This document shows positions 7,935 through 13,919 of a stretch of 32,196 nt of DNA, piece after piece. The notes below the pieces were generated by a model. The model saw nothing but the letters and a program-made list of their open reading frames with translations, made no database searches and was not told the DNA's origin. This DNA is from Akkermansiaceae bacterium. Its GTDB lineage: Bacteria; Verrucomicrobiota; Verrucomicrobiia; Verrucomicrobiales; Akkermansiaceae. The stretch is taken from positions 1 through 32,196 of the forward strand of contig SUVN01000025.1 in assembly GCA_015061985.1 (NCBI GenBank), in the 5' to 3' direction. The position numbers and the translations under genes were made by a program. Every line of letters begins with the position of its first letter. Within the stretch, counting starts at the first letter, position 1.

Positions 7935-9047
7935 TCAGTTTCTCTTTGTCCGTACAAGCTTGCGGTTCAGCACTGATACCTCCGCAAAGGCTTTGGCGTA
8001 ATCTGTTTCCCCGGCGGCAAGCAAACTGATCTTATCCCCGGCGTGCAACACAATCATGCCGTTCAGGGGGGCTCCATTAACCTGCACAGTAGTGACAGGA
8101 TTGTTCACCGGGATAAGCCGCCAGACGGAGCCGTCCTCTCTTGCGCGGAGAATGAACTGCCGGGCATCTGCTCTGCTACCCTGCGAATGGATGCGGCTGT
8201 ATGTTTCCCGTCCCACTGCTATGGATGTTACCGTGGGTGCAAACTCGACCCTCCCGATATCGCCCTGTAATACCAGTGCAGTCACTATGTCTCTTTCTTT
8301 TTTTTCTCGATGATATTCCTCAGACTCCGGTTTGTGAGGCGGGATAGACGGAGTATCCGAAAGTTCGGGGTGCATTGGCGTTTCTGAGGGGGGCGGGGGC
8401 TCCGGCTTGTGCTCGGGACGTTTTCCGGGATTGCCATGGTTGGTAGCGTTGTTTCCACCTGTCGGGGGAGTGCTCTGCTTTTGAGCCAAACGATTACCAA
8501 ACGCTAATTGCAGCCAGGAGAGCACCCAAAGTGCAAGAGCTCCGGCAATAACCAGATTCAGCAGCATTACAAATCCGCCAAATCCAACCATGGCACCCAG
8601 TACGACAGATGCAAAAATAATAACCAATAGAGAAATTCCACCCAGTAATACCACGTTGGTGGCAATAAAGACGCGCCATGCCTTGCATTTCAAAAGTGAC
8701 AGCAGAGCCAGAATCCACCCGATAATCCGGAGCGGAGCTGTCAGGAAAGCTTTTCCAGCTTGCGCTATTAAAGCCTCCTCCGAACCGGCGGAAGAACCAA
8801 TGGGCAACATCGATATCCCGCCTACACCGAATATCAGCACCATGGCTACTCCAGACAGTATCAGGCATTTCCGGACTTCCTTCAATTCGGAATTACTGCG
8901 AAATTGAACGGCATAACGGATGGTTTGTACGGCCACAAAAGCAGCAACACTAAATCCGACAACACTCCACAAAGATGCTAAACTCTTTGCCAAGCCTATA
9001 TCTGCGCCAATCAAGAATCCCTCTGTCATCACACCGACATGGTACAT
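7935..9047 (-). CDS. five-helix membrane protein with cytoplasmic FHA-like domain
   Basis: A 370-residue protein, first gene of the operon. Five hydrophobic helices lie at about 22-43, 60-79, 102-120, 126-150 and 153-173, followed by a proline-rich linker (about 190-245) and a C-terminal FHA-like domain (about 254-365: VALVLQGD-type first strand, AVGR near 287-290, VNGAPLNG and HAGDKISLL). The Ser/His pair that binds phosphothreonine is replaced by DARQF (294-298). A start at the internal ATG 9029 (MTEGFLIG) is also possible and would leave the motif at 9050-9060 in the promoter region rather than touching the start codon. It may be the membrane platform that collects the kinase, phosphatase and vWA proteins. 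Confidence 0.8.
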   Translation of the reverse strand: MYHVGVMTEGFLIGADIGLAKSLASLWSVVGFSVAAFVAVQTIRYAVQFRSNSELKEVRKCLILSGVAMVLIFGVGGISMLPIGSSAGSEEALIAQAGKAFLTAPLRIIGWILALLSLLKCKAWRVFIATNVVLLGGISLLVIIFASVVLGAMVGFGGFVMLLNLVIAGALALWVLSWLQLAFGNRLAQKQSTPPTGGNNATNHGNPGKRPEHKPEPPPPSETPMHPELSDTPSIPPHKPESEEYHREKKERDIVTALVLQGDIGRVEFAPTVTSIAVGRETYSRIHSQGSRADARQFILRAREDGSVWRLIPVNNPVTTVQVNGAPLNGMIVLHAGDKISLLAAGETDYAKAFAEVSVLNRKLVRTKRN

Positions 9048-9049
9048 CT

Positions 9050-9060
9050 TTCCGAATACT
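9050..9060 (-). promoter_or_regulatory. operator-like motif AGTATTCGGAA upstream of cargo operon 1
   Basis: On the minus strand AGTATTCGGAA directly precedes the first gene of the kinase/phosphatase operon. The same 11 bases occur on the plus strand at 9222-9232, upstream of the divergent recombinase. A matching pair with slightly different sequence flanks the second recombinase (31463-31475 and 31627-31639). Confidence 0.5.
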
Positions 9061-9073
9061 CCCCCGGAAAACA

Positions 9074-9168
9074 GGATTTAACCCATTTATTACCAAGCTC
9101 GCGTTTAAGTGAGGGCACAAGGAGAAGCTCTCCTCATAAATATTGACGGATTACTTAACCCATTGTAT
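9074..9168 (+). repeat. imperfect direct repeat around TTAACCCATT
   Basis: TTAACCCATT occurs at 9078-9087 and again at 9155-9164; both copies are preceded by GGATT (with two extra bases in the second) and followed by an AT-rich stretch. They lie 77 bp apart in the divergent promoter region of recombinase 1. Between them is an inverted repeat AGGAGA-AGC-TCTCCT (9120-9134). These could be binding sites for the recombinase or a regulator. Confidence 0.45.
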
Positions 9169-9171
9169 TGT
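9143..9171 (+). promoter_or_regulatory. predicted sigma70-type promoter for recombinase 1
   Basis: TTGACG (9143-9148), a 17-base spacer and TATTGT (9166-9171) form a good promoter on the plus strand. Transcription would begin near 9178, about 80 bases before the recombinase start. The second copy of the TTAACCCATT repeat lies within its spacer. Confidence 0.5.
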
Positions 9172-9214
9172 ACAGAATAAAATACCGTTTATCGAAAAAA
9201 CAGGTAGAATAATC

Positions 9215-9236
9215 TTGACCCAGTATTCGGAATACT
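9215..9236 (+). promoter_or_regulatory. TTGACC plus 7-1-7 palindrome upstream of recombinase 1
   Basis: TTGACC (9215-9220) is followed after one base by the perfect palindrome AGTATTC-G-GAATACT (9222-9236), 24 bases before the recombinase ATG. The second recombinase has the same order, TTGACT followed by CGAATTC-C-GAATTCG. No good -10 hexamer is seen at the right distance, so this may be an activated promoter, an operator or a recombinase binding site. Confidence 0.55.
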
Positions 9237-9260
9237 TACCCCATCTACTAAACATACATT

Positions 9261-10241
9261 ATGAACACAGCAGAGAAAATCATGGAGGGGTTGCCGCTAC
9301 GCAGCAAGGATGCAGCGCGTCTGGTATTAGAGACTTGCGAGGAATTGGGGGAACGCGTGGCGGGGTTGGAGACAAGGGCGTTGATTTGCCTGTTACGGCG
9401 GGTGATACGGCTGGGGGTGGAGGCTCTGGAGAAACAGGAGCATACTGTGACTTTTGAGACAGCGGTGTGGGCGAGCGTGAAGGCGCGGGCGGGACGGAGA
9501 CCAACGACGCAACGGGATTTGCGGCATTATGCGCGGCGTTTGCTGCGGGTGGAGGGTGTAGCGTCTCGTCCGCTAAGGGCAATGAGTACCCGTGAGTGCC
9601 GCGAGCTGTTGCAGGCGGCGTTTGGAGGGAGTGCCAGTTCTTTTCGTAAGGGGCGTGCCATGCTGCACAGTGTGTTTGCTTACGGCATGCGGCAGGAGTG
9701 GTGTGCGGAGAACCCTGTGGTGCGGGTGGAGGTGCCGCAGGTGCAGGAGCGGGAGATTGTGCCGCTGCGTCCGGATGAGGTAGCGCGCCTGGAGACAGCG
9801 GTACAGCAGCCGGAGCACCGGGCGATGCGACTGTCGCTCCACTTGTTGCTGTACTGTGGATTACGTCCGCAGGAGGTGGCGCGGTTGCGGATGCAGGATG
9901 TGCACACGGAGCGCGGCTGTGTGGTAGTACCGGGGCGGTGCAGTAAGACGGGAGGCGGGCGTGTGGTGCCGCTGCGGAAACGCGAAGCTCTGCGCGGCGA
10001 AAAATTCCGGATTCCGCGCAACTGGGGGGAACGATGGAGGCGCTTACGCCGCGCCGCCGGTTTTGCAGCCGGGCAATGGGTACCGGATGTGTGCCGCCAC
10101 TCTTTTGCAAGTTACCATGCCGCCCACTTCCGTAATTTGCAGGAACTACAGCTGGAAATGGGTCATAGGGATTCCTCGCTGCTGCGCACCCGCTATCTGA
10201 ACTTGCCCTCAGTCAGAGATGCAGCAGCATACTGGCAATAA
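9261..10241 (+). CDS. tyrosine recombinase / integrase 1
   Basis: A 326-residue site-specific recombinase of the phage-integrase family. The N-terminal core-binding part (about 60-160) precedes the catalytic domain: Arg I R202 in YCGLRPQEVARL, the beta-hairpin Lys K229 in SKTGGG, box II R279-H280 in DVCRHSFAS, H302 in MGHRD and the nucleophile Y312 in RTRYLNL. The first His of the usual HxxR box is Asp here. The protein is paralogous to the partial recombinase at 31654 (shared TVTF, GWC/EWC-(A/S)ENPV-RVE and PxxPEE/PDE segments). The gene is rich in GCG, CGG and GGG codons, unlike the AT-richer cargo operon it faces. It ends 10 bases from the convergent methyltransferase gene, so it probably marks the island edge. 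Confidence 0.92.
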   Translation: MNTAEKIMEGLPLRSKDAARLVLETCEELGERVAGLETRALICLLRRVIRLGVEALEKQEHTVTFETAVWASVKARAGRRPTTQRDLRHYARRLLRVEGVASRPLRAMSTRECRELLQAAFGGSASSFRKGRAMLHSVFAYGMRQEWCAENPVVRVEVPQVQEREIVPLRPDEVARLETAVQQPEHRAMRLSLHLLLYCGLRPQEVARLRMQDVHTERGCVVVPGRCSKTGGGRVVPLRKREALRGEKFRIPRNWGERWRRLRRAAGFAAGQWVPDVCRHSFASYHAAHFRNLQELQLEMGHRDSSLLRTRYLNLPSVRDAAAYWQ

Positions 10242-10251
10242 GGCAGCGGTG

Positions 10252-11157
10252 TCAAGCATTCTTTCGCAGCAGACAGCAGAAGCCCCCTGCCCCAAAACCG
10301 TGGTGCGGGTAGAGACGATACGCCGGAAAATCAACCAGACGGGAACGGAACGGTGCCAGGGTCGGCACCTCCACCGCTGCCCAACCGGGCACGCGTCTGA
10401 GGATGTAGGCCATCACTTTCTCATTCTCATCCGGGTCGTAGGTGCAGGTGGAGTACAGCAGATGCGCCCCGGGAGCCGCGCACTGCACCGCCGCCAGCAG
10501 GATTCCCTTCTGGCGCTTGGCGTTGCCGTTCACCATGGCCGGTCCCAGACAGCCGGGATTGCGAATCCCCTTGCAGAGCAGCGATTGGCCGCTGCACGGG
10601 GCATCCACCAGCAACAAATCAAACTGTTGCCCCTCTGCTGCCCATTGGTCGGGGCGCAGCCCAGTCACCGTCACATTCGGCACACCGCATTGCTCCATAT
10701 TCTGCCGCAGAATCCCGCGGCGGGCAGCATTCACCTCGTTGGCCGTGTGATTCACCGGCAGATAGCGCGCCGCCATCAGCATGGATTTTCCGCCGGGGGC
10801 AGCACAGAGGTCGAGACTGAGGGCAGGCGGCGGCACCAGCTCCAGCGCCGCCGATTCCCAGCAGGAGGATAAATCCAGCATGTAATACAGACCTGCCCGG
10901 TAGTCCGGGTGCGCGGTCGGCCGGGGAATCCCCTCCCCCGTCAGCGGCACAAACACGCGCGGCGGCAGCCAGGGCGCAGTACTCATGTCTGCGCAGGGAA
11001 AAGGCGGCACATACTCCGGCGGCGCTTTCGGGGTGAGCACCACCGCAGAGCGGGAGGAATCGCCCGCCCGCATCGCCGCCAGCAGGGCGGCGGATTCCGC
11101 ATCATCCAGAGCCAGCCGTTTGCACAGCCTCTGCTCGCCATGAGAAGCCTCCTGCAT
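10252..11157 (-). CDS. RNA (cytosine-5) methyltransferase, RsmB/NOP2/Sun family
   Basis: A 301-residue S-adenosylmethionine-dependent enzyme that methylates cytosine C5 in rRNA or tRNA. The SAM motif I is DLCAAPGGKS (about 114-123), the catalytic motif IV DAPCSGQSLL carries one cysteine (about 185-194) and motif VI LLYSTCTYDPDENE carries the second, catalytic cysteine (about 234-247). It is shorter than RsmB (about 430 residues) because it lacks the N-terminal NusB-like domain, and lacks the C-terminal extension of RsmF, so the target cannot be told. It follows the ROK kinase gene by 24 bases and is probably cotranscribed with it. A housekeeping gene. Confidence 0.88.
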   Translation of the reverse strand: MQEASHGEQRLCKRLALDDAESAALLAAMRAGDSSRSAVVLTPKAPPEYVPPFPCADMSTAPWLPPRVFVPLTGEGIPRPTAHPDYRAGLYYMLDLSSCWESAALELVPPPALSLDLCAAPGGKSMLMAARYLPVNHTANEVNAARRGILRQNMEQCGVPNVTVTGLRPDQWAAEGQQFDLLLVDAPCSGQSLLCKGIRNPGCLGPAMVNGNAKRQKGILLAAVQCAAPGAHLLYSTCTYDPDENEKVMAYILRRVPGWAAVEVPTLAPFRSRLVDFPAYRLYPHHGFGAGGFCCLLRKNA

Positions 11158-11181
11158 AAGAAAGAGAGCAGCAGCGTGGCA

Positions 11182-12126
11182 TCAGTGCCCGGCCTCGCGC
11201 AGCGCCATGGCGGCTGCACCCACCATTCCGGCCTCATTGCTGAGCATGGCGGGCAGAATCTTCAGCTGTGCAAAGTGCTTGGCGTACACCTGATTCTTCA
11301 CATACTCCCGCAGCGGCTTGAACAGCCAATCACCGGCCTTCGCCACACCGCCACCGATGATGAATGCCTCCGGGTTCAGGATGTAATGACAGCTCACCAG
11401 ACAGCAGGCCAGCTTGCGTGCCAGATCATCCCAACAGGCCAGCGCCACCGGGCACCCGGCCTCTGCCGCCTTTTCCAGCCCGAGCGGGGAGCAATCCTCC
11501 TCTGAGCGGGTCATCCCGGCAGCCGCATAGGCGGCCATGGCATCCGCCGTCAGATTGCGGTGGCCGATATAATCCTCCAGCGCCCCGTAGTTCTTGTAAT
11601 AACCGGAACGACCGCGATAATCGATACTCATCTGCCCCAGCTCACCGGCGGCGCTCATGTGCCCATGCAGCATCTGCCCGTTCACAATGATACCGGAGCC
11701 CACACCCGTGCCAAGTGTCAGACAAACCAGATTCTTCATCCCGCGGCCCGCCCCCAGCTGCCATTCCGCATAGGCCATGCAGTTGGCATCATTATCCACA
11801 GCGGCCGGCAGGCCGGAAAGCTCCTCCAGCAACCGACGAGCGGGGACATCATACCACCCCGGCACATTCGCCAGGCTGTCTGCCATACCGGCATCATGGT
11901 CCACAAATCCGGGAAGCCCCATCCCCACAGCACGGAGGTCGGGGTACTTCACCTGCAGCGCCTTGATTCGCTTGCCCACCTCTCCGAACACCGCTTCGGG
12001 CGTTCCAAAATCCATCGTCGGCACCGGCTCGGCACGTTCAATGATATCAATCCCCTTCACGACGGCAATCTTCACAGAAGTGCCGCCCATATCCACTCCG
12101 ATAGCTAACTCGTCTTCGTACGCCAT
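11182..12126 (-). CDS. ROK family sugar kinase (glucokinase-like)
   Basis: A 314-residue cytoplasmic kinase of the ROK family, which phosphorylates hexoses such as glucose or N-acetylhexosamines with ATP. Phosphate-binding motifs are DMGGTSVK (about 12-19) and LTLGTGVGSGI (about 136-146); DNDANC (about 111-116) contains the catalytic aspartate and GELGQMSID (about 161-169) the sugar-binding glutamate. The zinc-binding CxCGxxGC motif that follows in most ROK proteins is missing; the segment reads DYRGRSGYYKNYGALEDYIG. The exact substrate cannot be assigned. It lies downstream of the tRNA terminator, so it needs its own promoter within about 35 bases, and precedes the methyltransferase gene. 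Confidence 0.85.
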   Translation of the reverse strand: MAYEDELAIGVDMGGTSVKIAVVKGIDIIERAEPVPTMDFGTPEAVFGEVGKRIKALQVKYPDLRAVGMGLPGFVDHDAGMADSLANVPGWYDVPARRLLEELSGLPAAVDNDANCMAYAEWQLGAGRGMKNLVCLTLGTGVGSGIIVNGQMLHGHMSAAGELGQMSIDYRGRSGYYKNYGALEDYIGHRNLTADAMAAYAAAGMTRSEEDCSPLGLEKAAEAGCPVALACWDDLARKLACCLVSCHYILNPEAFIIGGGVAKAGDWLFKPLREYVKNQVYAKHFAQLKILPAMLSNEAGMVGAAAMALREAGH

Positions 12127-12161
12127 GTCCCCATTATGCCAAATTCACGCACAAGGTAAAG

Positions 12162-12196
12162 AAAAAAAGAGACCCGATTCATCTGAATCGGGTCTC
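12162..12196 (-). terminator. intrinsic terminator of the initiator tRNA gene
   Basis: Perfect 13-bp stem GAGACCCGATTCA / TGAATCGGGTCTC (12169-12181 and 12184-12196) with a two-base spacer, followed on the minus strand by seven T (plus-strand A run at 12162-12168). Confidence 0.9.
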
Positions 12197-12202
12197 GCAC
12201 GA

Positions 12203-12276
12203 TTGCGGGAGCAGGATTTGAACCTGCGGCCTTCAGGTTATGAGCCTGACGAGCTACCTGGCTGCTCCATCCCGCG
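12203..12276 (-). tRNA. initiator tRNA-fMet (CAT)
   Basis: A 74-base cloverleaf with anticodon CAT in CTCATAA. It is the initiator and not an elongator: it has the C1/A72 mismatch at the acceptor end, the purine 11/pyrimidine 24 pair (A11:T24) and GAGCAGCCAGGTAGCTC in the D arm as in other initiators. The three G:C pairs expected at the base of the anticodon loop are only two: position 29:41 is A:T (TCAGG / CCTGA). The 3' CCA is not encoded (the bases after A73 are TCG), so it must be added after transcription. It has its own promoter and terminator. Confidence 0.95.
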
Positions 12277-12307
12277 ATTTTAACTTCACCCTTGTGGGTG
12301 CGGGATG

Positions 12308-12336
12308 AATATACACATTCTCCGGTACAAAGTCAA
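12308..12336 (-). promoter_or_regulatory. promoter of the initiator tRNA gene
   Basis: On the minus strand TTGACT (12331-12336), a 17-base spacer and TATATT (12308-12313) lie about 30 bases before the tRNA 5' end. A small hairpin CACCC-ttgt-GGGTG (12287-12300) lies in the leader. Confidence 0.75.
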
Positions 12337-12356
12337 GCTTTTTCTTAAAAAAATGA

Positions 12357-13052
12357 TTAATTTTCGTCAAATTCGGCATTTTCATGCTCGGCAGCCACTT
12401 CCAGGAGCTCCTGCGCTTTCACATCGCCGGCCATGGCGGCGTTTGCCAGCCAGCCGAGCATGAGCGCTTCGTTCTTCGGCACGCCGATACCGGCTGCATA
12501 GCAGCTGCTCATCAGCAGGCAGGCCTCTGCATCGCCCTGCATGGCAGCAAAGCGCAGATAGCGCACCGCTTTCTGTGCGCTGCCTGCCCCGCCATGGCCG
12601 CTCAGGCAGAGCTTGCCGCAGAGGACTTGAGCCTCCACCGAGTTTCCCTCAGCCAGCGGCTGGAGCCAGCGCACCGCTCCGGGGAGATTACCCGCCTTGG
12701 TTTCCATCTGCACCAGAGCCAGACAGGCGTTAGGGTTTCCATTCTCTGCCGCGCGGCGATACCAATCGCGAGCGGCCGCCGCAGAGGCATTCACCCCCAG
12801 ACCGCGCTCAAAGCACAGGCCCAGAGCCGCCATGGCGCGGTGGTCGCCCCCGGCAGCCGCCAGACGAAACCAGGGAACGGCGGCGGCAGGTGTCTCCGGC
12901 ATGCCTTTTGTACCCGTCAGGATGCGACGGCCCAGCTCATACTGCGCCGGGGCGTGGCCCTCATCCGCCAGCTCCTTGAGCAAGGCGTTGTTGTGACACC
13001 CTGTCAGCAGGGTGCCTACCAGCAGAGCACAGGCTGTCAGGATGCGTTTCAT
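12357..13052 (-). CDS. Sel1-repeat lipoprotein
   Basis: A 231-residue lipoprotein: the signal peptide MKRILTACALLVGTLLTGC ends in a lipobox (LTGC, Cys19). The mature part consists of Sel1-like (TPR-related) repeats, with units such as AQYELGRRIL, AMAALGLCFERGLGV, ACLALVQM and ACLLMSSCYAAGIGVPKNE, giving about five to six repeats. Sel1 repeats are protein-interaction scaffolds; here the protein would be membrane-anchored on the periplasmic side. Its ATG overlaps the stop of the uracil-DNA glycosylase gene (ATGA, 13049-13052), so it is translationally coupled; this overlap decides the start against a longer frame upstream. Confidence 0.85.
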   Translation of the reverse strand: MKRILTACALLVGTLLTGCHNNALLKELADEGHAPAQYELGRRILTGTKGMPETPAAAVPWFRLAAAGGDHRAMAALGLCFERGLGVNASAAAARDWYRRAAENGNPNACLALVQMETKAGNLPGAVRWLQPLAEGNSVEAQVLCGKLCLSGHGGAGSAQKAVRYLRFAAMQGDAEACLLMSSCYAAGIGVPKNEALMLGWLANAAMAGDVKAQELLEVAAEHENAEFDEN

Positions 13053-13846
13053 GCAGGCAGAAAATAACGTTTCTGGCGCTCGGATATCGGCATACCGAGT
13101 TTTTCCATGGCGGCAAGCATGTCCTCCCACACACTTCTGCGGGCGCTCAACGCCTCGTTCCTCAGCAGGTAGCTGGGATGATAAGTCACCCGCACAGGCA
13201 CGCCCTGACACTCCAGCCAGCGTCCGCGCATGGAGCTGACAGAGGACTCTGAGCTGAGCAACGCCTTGGCTGAACTGCCCCCCAGACATACAATGCAAGC
13301 CGGGCGAATGGCGCGGATTTCTGCCAGAATGAGCGGCAGACAGGCAGCCACCTCTTCCGCAGTAGGCGGGCGGTTGGCCGTTCCCTGCTCCGGCCCCATA
13401 TCCGGGCGGAATTTGCAGACATTGGAGATATAGACCTCATCGCGGGAGAGCCCCATGGCGGTCAGGATTTTATTGAGCAGCTGCCCCGCGCGCCCCACAA
13501 AGGGCTCGCCCAGACGTTCCTCATCGTAGCCCGGAGCCTCGCCCACCAGCATGAGCCGCGCATGCGGATTCCCCGTGGCAAAAACCATCGTACTGCGCAG
13601 TGTACCCAGTCGCAAGGCGGGCTTCCAGTTCTCTGCCCGGCGGCGCAGCAGCGTCAGCTTTTCTTCCACGGTCATTTCCGGCGCGGCAGAAGGGGCAACG
13701 GCAGCCGCCGGCTGTACGCCGCGCCTGGCCTGCAGCATCCAATCGCGAAGAATGGAACGGGCATCATCATCCACCGCCAGCCGCTCCTGCCCGCCCGCCA
13801 TCAGGTGGGTGAGACTTTCCACGGCTAGCTGACGAATGGTGGTCAT
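13049..13846 (-). CDS. uracil-DNA glycosylase, family 4-like
   Basis: A 265-residue DNA repair protein that should excise uracil from DNA. It has the family 4 signature LVGEAPGYDEERLGEPFVGRAGQLLNK-type motif A (about 99-122) and motif B YHPSYLLRN (about 221-229). Family 4 enzymes normally bind a 4Fe-4S cluster through four cysteines. Here three of the four positions are lost: the NCxxC region reads NWKPALRL, and KCRPP reads CKFRPD; only the cysteine in EVAACLP is kept. The N-terminal 60 residues are an extension of low similarity. It overlaps the Sel1 gene by four bases. It may be a cluster-less relative with the same or altered specificity. Confidence 0.82.
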   Translation of the reverse strand: MTTIRQLAVESLTHLMAGGQERLAVDDDARSILRDWMLQARRGVQPAAAVAPSAAPEMTVEEKLTLLRRRAENWKPALRLGTLRSTMVFATGNPHARLMLVGEAPGYDEERLGEPFVGRAGQLLNKILTAMGLSRDEVYISNVCKFRPDMGPEQGTANRPPTAEEVAACLPLILAEIRAIRPACIVCLGGSSAKALLSSESSVSSMRGRWLECQGVPVRVTYHPSYLLRNEALSARRSVWEDMLAAMEKLGMPISERQKRYFLPA

Positions 13847-13919
13847 GGGAACATGTTACACCCGAAACGCTGACAATGCAATCAGGAAATGAAAACAGTC
13901 AGGAAGGAGGGGTATTCGC

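Noticed and set aside
1..9047. Type VI or type VII secretion locus
   Set aside because: Kinase, phosphatase and FHA-like genes are present, but no structural secretion genes (Tss, Hcp, VgrG, EccC) are seen.
9280..10110. Long minus-strand open frame (276 codons) opposite recombinase 1
   Set aside because: It is Pro/Ala/Ser-rich with no recognisable domain and lies fully antisense to a clear recombinase; the GC-rich codons of that gene create it.
10242..12300. tRNA-fMet as the integration site of the recombinase 1 island
   Set aside because: The tRNA lies 2 kb away beyond two housekeeping genes and is intact with its own promoter and terminator, and no repeat of its 3' end is seen near the recombinase.
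12357..13298. Start of the Sel1 gene at 13298
   Set aside because: It would overlap the glycosylase gene by about 250 bases, while ATG 13052 gives a lipoprotein signal and a typical ATGA overlap.
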